Shown: positions 1 through 7,071, counted from the first letter of the stretch. The stretch is DNA of 11,712 nt from Flavobacteriaceae bacterium (GCA_013214425.1 JABSPN010000050.1:1-11712); one strand, 5' to 3'. Made by a program: numbers and translations. The notes: generated from the letters alone by a model not told the origin.

Positions 1-332
1 TTTAGTGATAATTCTCCCAGACTTTGTCTGGTTAAGTATAGAATCAAAGCATCTGCTTGAGAAACATCGGCGTTAAGAAAACTAGCCTTATAAATAGTAA
101 TTTGATTTTCAAGTTGGTGTTTAGTAATAGTATCCTTAGCAATAAGAATAGCTTCTTCTCTTAATTCATAACCAACTCCTTTGGTTTTATATAATTCAGA
201 AGCTTTGATTAAAGCATTAGCATCACCGCAGCCTAAGTCAACCAACAATTCTCCTTCTTTAATATTTAGTAATTCGAGTTTGAAATGAATGATTTCTTCA
301 GTAGAAAGTACATAGGGTTCTGGTAAATACAT
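1..332 (-). CDS. Class I SAM-dependent methyltransferase (3' part outside window)
   Basis: Partial gene: the ATG at 332 opens a frame that is still open at base 1, giving the first 110 residues. SAM-binding motif I is clear (VDLGCGDA, residues 31-38), followed by the acidic end of the second strand (GVGYE, 52-56) and the strand-4 segment ADALILYLT (about 97-105). The N-terminal PYVLSTEE plus the ALILYLT segment resemble the FAM173/DOT1-like protein methyltransferases, which have P-Y-x-x-T-x-E-x-V near the start and a VxLYL motif; the substrate cannot be read from this fragment. The start lies 3 bases after the stop of the preceding minus-strand gene, so the two are almost certainly co-transcribed and any ribosome binding site is inside the upstream gene. 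Family assignment is firm, the subfamily is tentative. Confidence 0.8.
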   Translation of the reverse strand, partial: MYLPEPYVLSTEEIIHFKLELLNIKEGELLVDLGCGDANALIKASELYKTKGVGYELREEAILIAKDTITKHQLENQITIYKASFLNADVSQADALILYLTRQSLGELSL

Positions 333-335
333 AAA

Positions 336-1361
336 TTATTTTCTAGGAATATACATTCGGGCTAAATAGAGGGTTCCATTTACATCCAAACAAGTAACTA
401 AATACTTTTTTTGAGTTCCATCACAGTTAACTGTAATCTCCCCATCTACATATTGAATTGGCGCATAAGGATCTGATGTGCGCTTTGTAAAACTTGAATT
501 CGCTATAGTCCTACTGTTACACTTTCTTAACTGACTTAAAGAATAGGTAACAGATCTTTTCCATCGTTCCATTTCGGGTTTAAAATCGTCAATCTCCATA
601 TGAGCTTCATCACTGGCATTGGCTCTGAGTATCGATTCAGTAATCACAACTTTGCTTTCCTGAGTACTACTTTTCATTGCATTTTTTAATTTCATTACAA
701 AAACATTAGTTCCTCCTGAACTTAAAGTAGGAGCAGAAGTATTACCAGATTTTGAACTCGAACTCTGAGTTGATGTAGTAGTAGCACTGCTAGTGCTTGC
801 AGTTGAAGGGCTTATTGAAGAAGTTCCCGGTATTGATGTAACGGGCATTTGTCCTTCTCCTTGAAACTTTAGCTTTTGTATGATGCGATTCAAGAACTTT
901 AAGGAAGTATCAGAATACGAACTTGAATTATCGTAGGTAGTTATGATATAATATTGATTTTTGTAAGTAATGATTCCTTCAGTAACTGTTTTTACATAAG
1001 TTTTTTGTTTTTCCTTTACCAGTTTTTTATGTGATATATAACTTTCGTAGTTATTGGCTACTCCATCCATTTTTTGAGTGTAAGAGGTCATCAAACCAGG
1101 ATATTTTGGATTCGAAAAATACTGCTGCCAAAGGCTTTGAGCATCTTTATTTTGACTATTGTATTTTCCAATAATTTTCACTTTTCCTGAGTCTTCTGTC
1201 ACTAAAATATGATTTCCTTTGTCATGTGCATACATCCTCATATCCAAACAGATAGATAAATTCCATTGCTGTTTTTCAAATAAATCTGGGCAAGGTGTAC
1301 TTTCCTGAGCGGTTAATAAACCAAATGAAATTAATAATAAAAACGCGTAAAAATTCTTCAT
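336..1361 (-). CDS. Secreted protein of unknown function, two regions joined by a Ser/Thr linker
   Basis: 341 residues from the ATG at 1361; an in-frame TTG two codons upstream is possible but less likely, because the ATG puts a lysine directly before the hydrophobic stretch of a signal peptide (residues 1-19, ending LLTAQ). After it come an N-terminal region (about 20-172) with a short Cys-containing start (C24, C38), a low-complexity Ser/Thr-rich linker (about 176-218), and a C-terminal region (about 219-341) with three cysteines (281, 313, 324) that could form disulphides outside the cytoplasm. I recognise no family. The protein is probably periplasmic or secreted. It is divergent from the gene at 1459 and directly upstream of the methyltransferase gene, whose start follows its stop by 3 bases. 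The linker suggests two separately folding domains. Confidence 0.75.
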   Translation of the reverse strand: MKNFYAFLLLISFGLLTAQESTPCPDLFEKQQWNLSICLDMRMYAHDKGNHILVTEDSGKVKIIGKYNSQNKDAQSLWQQYFSNPKYPGLMTSYTQKMDGVANNYESYISHKKLVKEKQKTYVKTVTEGIITYKNQYYIITTYDNSSSYSDTSLKFLNRIIQKLKFQGEGQMPVTSIPGTSSISPSTASTSSATTTSTQSSSSKSGNTSAPTLSSGGTNVFVMKLKNAMKSSTQESKVVITESILRANASDEAHMEIDDFKPEMERWKRSVTYSLSQLRKCNSRTIANSSFTKRTSDPYAPIQYVDGEITVNCDGTQKKYLVTCLDVNGTLYLARMYIPRK

Positions 1362-1402
1362 GATCAATAGGGTTTAATAGTGTTAAATATAAAAATTTTT
1401 TT

Positions 1403-1432
1403 TTGCGTTGTTTTTTAAAAGGGCTAAATTTC
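1403..1432 (+). promoter_or_regulatory. Candidate Bacteroidetes-type promoter for the gene at 1459
   Basis: TTG at 1403-1405 and TAAATTTC at 1425-1432 are separated by 19 bases. This fits the flavobacterial consensus TTG / TAnnTTTG with one mismatch in the -7 element. Transcription would start near 1439, leaving a leader of about 20 bases. Identified by eye only. Confidence 0.4.
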
Positions 1433-1458
1433 AGCAAATATTAAATTCAAATTAAGCA

Positions 1459-1986
1459 ATGAAAATATTAGGAATCGGATCGAGAATTAACCATCTAGAA
1501 TATGGTTTTGGTGTTGTGACCAATGTCACAAGTGGTATGTATTGGGTTACTTTTCAGAAGGACGGATTAGAAACAATCGAAATTAACAGTGAATTTGAGA
1601 TTATTGAAGCTGTTCATGATGAGGGCGATACCATAAGTTTTTATGAAGTAGAAAAAACATTAAAAGATATTTTAAAGCGTTGGTCTGATACTTCTGAACT
1701 AGTTCCAATAGCCGATAAATGGAAAAAAGGCACCTTGATTTTACAACCAGGGGATAGTAGTTTATCGAACAAAGAACTTCCCATCGATACGTTTTTTCAT
1801 AAGATAGTTATGGTACGTGATCGTATTCGAGTGATGGAACAGAAAATCAATTCTAGCAAAACACTGGATGATCAAGATAAAATTGACTTACAACAATACA
1901 TTACGAGAATCTATGGAAGTTTAACCACCTTTAATGTCTTGTTTAAGAGCAAATCGGATCACTTTGTTGGGGTGAAATCCAAGTAA
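1459..1986 (+). CDS. Conserved hypothetical protein with SH3/CarD-like N-terminus
   Basis: 175 residues, no signal peptide or membrane segment, so probably cytoplasmic. Residues 6-42 follow the pattern G-x-x-I-x-H-x-x-Y-G-x-G-x-V ... V-x-F-x-x-x-G, which is how the small beta-barrel at the start of CarD/TRCF-type RNA polymerase-interaction domains, and some SH3/Tudor-like barrels, reads. The middle (60-92) is charged and helical (EVEKTLKDILKRW). The C-terminal part (about 108-163) looks like two helices around a polar turn. I do not recognise a named family; the barrel is an inference from the pattern. A CarD-like role in binding polymerase or a nucleic acid is possible but unproven. It is first in a plus-strand run, 53 bases before the next gene, with a reasonable promoter upstream. 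Confidence 0.75.
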   Translation: MKILGIGSRINHLEYGFGVVTNVTSGMYWVTFQKDGLETIEINSEFEIIEAVHDEGDTISFYEVEKTLKDILKRWSDTSELVPIADKWKKGTLILQPGDSSLSNKELPIDTFFHKIVMVRDRIRVMEQKINSSKTLDDQDKIDLQQYITRIYGSLTTFNVLFKSKSDHFVGVKSK

Positions 1987-2039
1987 AACCTATTCAGTTA
2001 AAAATAGTAACTTGTTGGCATGAATTTTAAGTCAATCTT

Positions 2040-3437
2040 ATGAAAAGAAAAGAATTTCTTCAATCTATATTAGGAGCTTCTGCCTTTATGGCAATGCCCA
2101 ATATCTCTTTTGCTGAAACACCTGAAGCTCTTCCGGAGTTAATCAAGTCTACAGAAAAACAGACATTTGGTAGTTTAATTGGACATAAAGCAACACCAAT
2201 TAAAAAAGTAAGAGTAGGAATTATTGGTTTAGGAAATAGAGGAAAAGTACTCCTTAAAATGTTTAAATGGTTGGTTGAAAACGACCATGCCGAGATTGTC
2301 GCTTTTTCAGATTTACTCGATCAAAATATTAAAGTAGCTGAAGAAATTCTAGCCCAATGGCAAAAGAAAAAAGCAGCTATATATTCTAAGAATGAAGAAG
2401 ATTGGAAGAATTTAGCCCAACGAGATGATATAGATTTATTACTCATCTGTACGCCGTGGCGTTTGCATACTCCGATGTCAGTATTCGGAATGAACCATGG
2501 AAAGCATGTCGCTTGTGAAGTACCCATAGCCTATACCTTAGAAGACAATTGGAATATCGTTCAAACAGCAGAGCGCACTAAGATGCATTGTATTATGATT
2601 GAAAACTGTTGTTACAATCAAGAAGAAATGTTTGTATTGAATATGGCAGAAAATGGAGTTTTTGGGGATTTAACCCATGCAGAAGGTGCCTATTTACACG
2701 ATTTGAGAGCCCATATGTTAAGCAAAGATTACTACCAAGATCAATGGCGTATCAAACATCATATAACACGTGATGGAAATTTTTATACAACTCACGGACT
2801 AGGACCAATTAGTTTTTATATGAATATAGGTAGAGGCGATACGTATATGCACCTGACTTCTATGAGCTCGCGAGAATTGAATTTAAGTGAAACTGCTAAA
2901 AGAGAGAACGCCCCCTATCACAATTTCAAGTGTGGTGATATGAATACCACCTTAATTAAAACAGCTAAGGGTAAAAGTATCATGCTTCAGTTTGATGTCC
3001 ATACAGGAAGACCCTATTCGCGAATCAATAAATTAGTTGGAACCAAAGCTGTACATGATGGTTATCCAAGTAGGTTATATGTAGATGACGGTAAGTTATT
3101 GTATTGGGGACATAATTGGGTAGATGATGCTACGTATAAGGAATATGAAGAAAAGTACACCCATCCAATCATTAAAAAGTTACGAAATATCAGTAAGTCC
3201 TATAAAGAAGGACATGGTGGAATGGATTTTGTCATGATTTACCGTCTTATACGATGTTTAAATTTAGGACTACCGCTTGATATTAATGTATATGATAGTG
3301 CGATTTGGAGTGCCGTTACACCGATATCAGAATTATCGGTAGCGAGTAATAGTTTATCCATTCCTTTTCCAGACTTTACAAATGGAGCCTGGAAAGAAGC
3401 AAGACAGCTTGAAGTAATGCAAAACACAGCCATATAA
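2040..3437 (+). CDS. Gfo/Idh/MocA-family protein, GH109-like (alpha-N-acetylgalactosaminidase-type), exported
   Basis: 465 residues. The N-terminus (KRKEFLQ, then a hydrophobic stretch to about 25) looks like a Tat-type export signal with RK in place of the usual RR. A Rossmann NAD-binding fold starts at about 57 (VGIIGLGNRG, 59-68). Position 160-161 reads EV where typical oxidoreductases of the superfamily have EK, as expected for the GH109 branch. Other segments characteristic of GH109 are ENCCY (188-192), EGAYLHDLR (215-223), a THGLGP segment (251-256) with RGD at 265-267, GRPYS (323-327), GHGGMDF (391-397) and PDFTNGAWK (444-452). GH109 enzymes remove terminal alpha-GalNAc with NAD used as a recycled redox cofactor; the actual sugar specificity here is not readable. 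It lies 9 bases upstream of a membrane HTH protein, probably in one transcript. Confidence 0.85.
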   Translation: MKRKEFLQSILGASAFMAMPNISFAETPEALPELIKSTEKQTFGSLIGHKATPIKKVRVGIIGLGNRGKVLLKMFKWLVENDHAEIVAFSDLLDQNIKVAEEILAQWQKKKAAIYSKNEEDWKNLAQRDDIDLLLICTPWRLHTPMSVFGMNHGKHVACEVPIAYTLEDNWNIVQTAERTKMHCIMIENCCYNQEEMFVLNMAENGVFGDLTHAEGAYLHDLRAHMLSKDYYQDQWRIKHHITRDGNFYTTHGLGPISFYMNIGRGDTYMHLTSMSSRELNLSETAKRENAPYHNFKCGDMNTTLIKTAKGKSIMLQFDVHTGRPYSRINKLVGTKAVHDGYPSRLYVDDGKLLYWGHNWVDDATYKEYEEKYTHPIIKKLRNISKSYKEGHGGMDFVMIYRLIRCLNLGLPLDINVYDSAIWSAVTPISELSVASNSLSIPFPDFTNGAWKEARQLEVMQNTAI

Positions 3438-3446
3438 AGTAATTTC

Positions 3447-4586
3447 ATGACAGCGCTTATTTCATATTATGTGACAGCAATAGTTTGTTTAATAACAGCT
3501 TTTGTCATTCAGCGTATCTATTTTAAAGAAAAAATAAGAAACGCAGAAAGTATGTCGTTGCGCGGGATTAAGTGGTTTGGTTTAGCCATTTTTTCCTGGG
3601 GCTTAGGAGCGTTAATCAATTTGATTTTGGTTGATGGGTTTTCTATTGATACCAATGATAAACTCATCATCTCTTTAGGAGTTTTCTTTTCTTTGATCAA
3701 CTCATTATTCATTTTAATGTCTTTACCGTCAATTGAACATCAGGGGAAAAGAAATTTGGTAATTAGAATCATAGAACGGTTTACCGAAAAAGAGGTATTT
3801 TTTATTTTTGGAGGCATTTTATTCATGATTGCTTTTGTATTTGTGGTTTCGTTTTATAATTCCAATCAAGATGCTTCAAGTAATAGTGTGATTTGGTTAA
3901 TCGATATTCCGATTTCTTTAGTGGTAGCCTTTGCTTTACTGAATGAGCTAAACAAAGCTTTTAAGAATAGAGGGATGCGTTTTATGTATTTGCCTACATT
4001 TTCTCTTTTTCTACTCATTATTGTTGCTGTGACACATCGTATTATTCCTGAAACTACAGCGGCTAATTATATGTCTGCTGAAGTCTGGTCTTTACTAGGA
4101 GTGATTACTGCCTTGTCTTTTAAATTTTTATTCATTTTACTGTTTTCGATATTACTTTACAGTTGGAAATTATTGGCAGAGAAGGAAGAGCAACAGGGTT
4201 TACTCAACATACTTTCCGAAGAAAACTTACTCCTGAAAAAGGGTAAAGAAACTCTGGAAATAGCTAATGAAAGTCATTTAGATACCATTAAACATTTAAA
4301 GCATGATCTGGCTAAAAAGGATAAAAAGTATAAGAAACTTAAAAAGTCTTCTAAAGTAGAGTTGTCAGATCGTCAAAAGGAGGTTGTAGCAAATTTAGGT
4401 TTATGTGGAGAAGAAAAATCATACACCGAAATTGCTGAAGCCATGCATATAGGTGTCGATGGTCTACAAGCCCATATTTACCAAATCACAAAGGTGTTGA
4501 ATATTAGCGGGAGTGGAGGTAAAAAACAATTGATTGCCTACGCCAAAGAAAATAATTTACTTCAGTTCGCCACCATAGATCAATAA
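3447..4586 (+). CDS. Seven-helix membrane protein with coiled coil and C-terminal LuxR-type HTH
   Basis: 379 residues. Seven hydrophobic segments can be seen at about 3-24, 42-63, 73-93, 116-136, 147-168, 179-197 and 213-239. They are followed by a charged heptad-like helix (about 242-303, ending in a very lysine-rich stretch near 284-300). Residues 304-375 form a helix-turn-helix domain of the LuxR/GerE kind: LSDRQKEVV (306-314), then YTEIAEAMHIGVDGLQAHI (326-344), and a final helix ending near 375. Seven helices put the C-terminus on the opposite side from the N-terminus, so with an outside N-terminus the HTH and coiled coil are cytoplasmic. This predicts a membrane-tethered transcription regulator that dimerises through the coil. 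The signal sensed and the DNA target are unknown. The gene starts 9 bases after the GH109-like gene, so the two probably share a transcript. Confidence 0.75.
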   Translation: MTALISYYVTAIVCLITAFVIQRIYFKEKIRNAESMSLRGIKWFGLAIFSWGLGALINLILVDGFSIDTNDKLIISLGVFFSLINSLFILMSLPSIEHQGKRNLVIRIIERFTEKEVFFIFGGILFMIAFVFVVSFYNSNQDASSNSVIWLIDIPISLVVAFALLNELNKAFKNRGMRFMYLPTFSLFLLIIVAVTHRIIPETTAANYMSAEVWSLLGVITALSFKFLFILLFSILLYSWKLLAEKEEQQGLLNILSEENLLLKKGKETLEIANESHLDTIKHLKHDLAKKDKKYKKLKKSSKVELSDRQKEVVANLGLCGEEKSYTEIAEAMHIGVDGLQAHIYQITKVLNISGSGGKKQLIAYAKENNLLQFATIDQ

Positions 4587-4606
4587 TTCATCGCCTCATT
4601 ATTATG

Positions 4607-4628
4607 TACTTAATCATATGCTTAAGTA
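4607..4628. repeat. 22-bp near-perfect palindrome upstream of the AGCS gene
   Basis: Arms TACTTAA (4607-4613) and TTAAGTA (4622-4628) flank a central CATATG that is itself palindromic; only the pair 4614/4621 is mismatched. No run of T follows, so it is a poor intrinsic terminator. It lies about 23 bases upstream of the candidate -33 element of the downstream gene and could be an operator. Confidence 0.4.
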
Positions 4629-4650
4629 GTTCGTTACAATAATTTCATCA

Positions 4651-4675
4651 TTGCGTAAGCTTTTATTTTAGTTTG
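4651..4675 (+). promoter_or_regulatory. Weak candidate promoter for the AGCS gene
   Basis: TTG at 4651-4653 and TAGTTTG at 4669-4675 (one base shorter than TAnnTTTG) are 15 bases apart, somewhat less than usual. Transcription would start near 4682, giving a leader of about 33 bases before the ATG at 4715. Confidence 0.25.
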
Positions 4676-4714
4676 ATTATTAGCAATTTAGCTTTAATCA
4701 AAATCAAAAAACGA

Positions 4715-6277
4715 ATGATCAAAGTAGTTACACTATGCCTATCTGTATTATTCTATATTTTAGGTACGTTACAGGCTAACGCTCAAACCGTAGATGAAAA
4801 AATCAATCAATTTTTTAATGATTCAACAGGTTGGTTCGTCAATGCAATTTTTGCTCAAATTCCAATTACAGAAAATGTAGGGATTCCCTGGGTGCTTATC
4901 GTCTTGTTAATAGGTGCAATTTATTTCACGATCTATTTTAAGTTTATCAATATTACTGAGTTCTTGACTTCTATAAGAATAATTAGAGGGAACTACGATC
5001 ATCTAGACAAGCAATCTCATCAACACGATATTCCTGAAACTATCAAAATAGAAGGGGCTCAGGGAGAAGTGTCCCATTTTCAAGCCTTAACAGCAGCGCT
5101 TTCTGCAACTGTGGGATTGGGCAATATAGCTGGTGTAGCCATTGCCTTATCAATTGGTGGTGCAGGGGCGACATTTTGGATGATTCTTGTGGGATTATTG
5201 GGAATGTCTTCCAAGTTTGTTGAATGTACCTTAGGTGTTAAATATAGAGAAGTCTCTAAAGACGGCATCGTATTTGGTGGCCCTATGTACTATCTTAGAA
5301 ACGGATTAAAAGAATTAGGATACTCAAAATTCGGTAAAATCATGTCAGTACTGTTTGCTGTGATGTGTATTGGAGGATCTTTTGGAGGAGGAAATATGTT
5401 TCAAGCCAACCAGGCCTTTCAATTGTTTGAACATGTGACTGGTGGAAAGGAAAGTTTTTTCTACGGAAAAGGATGGCTGTTTGGACTTATCATGGCAGTT
5501 GGAGTAGGTATCGTTATTATTGGAGGAATCAAGAAAATTGCTCAGGTAACAGAAAAAATAGTGCCGACTATGGTTTTGGTTTATATATTGTCAGTGATCA
5601 GTATTCTAGTGATTAACTATGAGTTGATTCCTACAGCATTTTCGGCAATACTAAACGGAGCTTTTAGTCCAGAAGGAGTAGTAGGTGGATTTGTTGGTGT
5701 GCTGATTCAAGGTTTTAGAAGAGCCGCTTTTTCAAATGAAGCAGGGATAGGTTCAGCCTCTATAGCGCATTAAGCTGTAAAAACAAATTAAGCAGCGAGT
5801 GAAGGCTTAGTGGCTTTGTTAGAGCCCTTCATTGACACGGTCATTGTTTGTACCATGACAGCTTTGTTATTAATTATTACAGGTCAGGTCACGGTAGGAG
5901 AAACTATTTCTGATGCTGAGGGTATTTTAATGACATCAAATGCGCTGGCTAGTGGTATATCCTGGTTTCCTTATGTTTTAACTGTAGCCGTTATTTTGTT
6001 TGCTTTTTCCTCTATGATTTCCTGGTCTTATTATGGTTATCAAGCCTGGTCTTATCTCTTCGGAAGAACAAAAAGAATAGGAAATACCTATAAGATTATT
6101 TTTTGCCTTTTTACTGTAATTGGTTCTGCAGCTACTTTGGGTGCTGTGACTAACTTTTCTGATGCAATGGTTTTTGCCATGATGGTTCCCAATATGATTG
6201 GTCTTGTGATATTAGCTCCAAAAGTAGTTCAGGAGTTAAAACGGTATAAGAGTGCAATAAAAGAAGAGGAACTTTAA
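4715..6277 (+). pseudogene. Alanine/glycine:cation symporter (AGCS family), interrupted by two in-frame TAA codons
   Basis: Inner-membrane transporter that imports alanine or glycine with Na+ (or H+). From the ATG at 4715 (preferred over an upstream TTG at 4673 because it begins a signal-like stretch ending ANAQ) the frame spans 520 codons, a normal length for Bacteroidetes AGCS proteins. Family motifs are present: TVGLGNIAGVA, GGPMYYL, GNMFQANQ and the signature FSNEAGIGSASIAH (339-352). Codon 353 (5771-5773) and codon 359 (5789-5791) are both TAA. Between and after them the same frame still encodes family sequence (AVKTN, then ASEGLVALLEPFIDT), through to the stop at 6275-6277. There is no frameshift. 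The product is either cut to 352 residues, lacking the last three or so helices, or made in two parts (a GTG at 5810 could start the C-terminal piece), or the stops are read through. Recent inactivation is the simplest reading. Confidence 0.85.
5771..5791 (+). other. Two in-frame TAA codons inside the AGCS gene
   Basis: TAA at 5771-5773 and TAA at 5789-5791 are both in the frame of the transporter gene and are separated by five sense codons (A V K T N). Relatives usually have a serine at the first position and, as far as I recall, E or Y at the second, so each stop could have arisen by one base change. Confidence 0.9.
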
Positions 6278-6366
6278 TGTATAGTTTCTTTTTCGTAAAT
6301 TTATAAGAAGAAAATGCATCTTTTTTTGTTTTTTCCAGTCTACTAGATGAATTAAAAAATACAAAT

Positions 6367-6471
6367 ATGAAAATACATAAAGGATGTTCTTGCAACTGCA
6401 ATGAATGTAAAAACGGAAATTGTTCTGGATGTAACTGTGAAAGCTGTTCATGTTCAGGATGTAATTGCTAA
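6367..6471 (+). CDS. Metallothionein-like cysteine-rich peptide (34 aa)
   Basis: ATG at 6367, TAA at 6469-6471, A-rich sequence before the start and no Shine-Dalgarno. Eleven of 34 residues are cysteine (7, 9, 11, 14, 19, 22, 24, 27, 29, 32, 34), in C-x-C and C-x-x-C spacing. From residue 19 to the end the spacing C-x-x-C-x-C repeats without break (CSGCNC at 19-24 and again at 29-34). All other residues are small or polar (S, N, G, K, E); there are no aromatics and no hydrophobic core, as in true metallothioneins. It has no signal peptide, so it would bind soft metals such as Cu(I), Zn or Cd in the cytoplasm. It is shorter than the SmtA-type bacterial metallothioneins (about 55 residues) and resembles short copper thioneins in composition. 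A hairpin follows 6 bases after the stop, then a SigZ-like gene. An alternative is a cysteine-codon leader peptide. I see no recognisable promoter in 6278-6366; that stretch is simply AT-rich with T runs. Confidence 0.75.
   Translation: MKIHKGCSCNCNECKNGNCSGCNCESCSCSGCNC
6421..6468 (+). repeat. Internal 30-base-period duplication in the cysteine-rich gene
   Basis: Bases 6421-6438 and 6451-6468 match at 15 of 18 positions, and both encode CSGCNC. The differences are in third codon positions, so the peptide repeat is conserved exactly while the DNA has drifted. This points to growth by duplication followed by selection on the cysteine pattern. Confidence 0.75.
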
Positions 6472-6477
6472 AATTAT

Positions 6478-6503
6478 GATCTCCACGAGAGTGGAGATCT
6501 TTT
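6478..6503 (+). terminator. Hairpin between the Cys-rich gene and sigZ-like gene
   Basis: A perfect 9-bp stem (6478-6486 with 6491-6499) has a GAGA loop, a stable GNRA tetraloop, and is followed by TTTT (6500-6503). It can end the cysteine-rich transcript, but the T run is short and the sigma gene begins only 11 bases after the stem, so partial read-through or an attenuator role is possible. Confidence 0.65.
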
Positions 6504-6510
6504 ATATTAT

Positions 6511-7071
6511 ATGTCAGAAATCGAATCAATTTGGAATCAATATTATCAAGACCTAAAAAGATTTGCTTTGAGTAAATTGAAACAAGAAGATAGTGTTGAC
6601 GATATTCTTCAGGAGGTCTACATCAAAGCTCAAATAAATTGGGGAGCTCTTCAGGATATCACTAAAGTAAAGTTCTGGTTATTGACTATTACTCGAAATA
6701 CCATAACCGATTTTTTTAAAAAGAACAATTCCATAGAACTTCAAGAAAGTGATTTGAAATCTGACGATTTTACCATAGAACAAGTTTCCGAAGAACCCCA
6801 TACAGAAAAAGATTGTTTAGTGGGTATTATCAAAAATCTTCCGAAGAAATATAGAGAACCATTATTCCTTTCAGATATAAAAGGAATCAAACAAAATGAC
6901 ATTGCTAAACAACTTCATTTACCCTTATCTACAGTTAAATCTCAGATACAAAGAGCTAGAAAAATGATTGTTCAGGGTTATATGGATTGTTGTGATTATA
7001 CCCTTAATGAAAAAGGATATTTAGTTGGAGAAATTAAAGAGAAAGAGTACTGTAAAGTCTGCAATCACTAA
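6511..7071 (+). CDS. sigZ: ECF RNA polymerase sigma factor, SigZ-like, with Cys-bearing C-terminal tail
   Basis: 186 residues. Sigma region 2 covers about 5-72: IWNQYYQDLKRFALSKL, then the polymerase-binding DDILQEVYIKA (30-40) and FWLLTITRNTITDFFKK (55-71). Region 4 covers about 102-155: LPKKYREPLFLSDIKGIKQNDIAKQL and the recognition helix LPLSTVKSQIQRARKMI. A C-terminal extension carries C160-C161 and C181-x-x-C184, near a DCCDY ... YCKVC arrangement, which is typical of SigZ-type factors and could bind a metal or act as a thiol switch. No anti-sigma gene is adjacent. The start ATG at 6511 lies immediately after the hairpin, with no Shine-Dalgarno; its promoter must lie inside or upstream of the cysteine-rich gene. 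The role is inferred: transcription of a small, possibly metal- or thiol-responsive, gene set. Assignment to ECF sigma is firm, to SigZ fairly good. Confidence 0.85.
   Translation: MSEIESIWNQYYQDLKRFALSKLKQEDSVDDILQEVYIKAQINWGALQDITKVKFWLLTITRNTITDFFKKNNSIELQESDLKSDDFTIEQVSEEPHTEKDCLVGIIKNLPKKYREPLFLSDIKGIKQNDIAKQLHLPLSTVKSQIQRARKMIVQGYMDCCDYTLNEKGYLVGEIKEKEYCKVCNH

Noticed and set aside
4673..4714. TTG at 4673 as start of the AGCS protein
   Set aside because: It would add 14 polar residues before a good signal-like sequence and would overlap the candidate -7 element; the ATG at 4715 fits better.
5771..5810. A frameshift as the cause of the AGCS interruption
   Set aside because: The reading frame is the same on both sides (4715 and 5810 are in one frame), and the intervening codons encode family sequence; only stop codons intervene.
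6367..6510. Classical attenuator with an alternative antiterminator stem
   Set aside because: I found no segment in the peptide gene complementary to the 5' arm of the hairpin, so ribosome coverage is the only attenuation mechanism left, and it is unproven.
6150..6529. Two minus-strand open frames over the end of the AGCS gene and the Cys-rich gene
   Set aside because: Their proteins are low-complexity (F, Y, K, S rich) with no motif, and they lie antisense to sequence with clear coding signatures.
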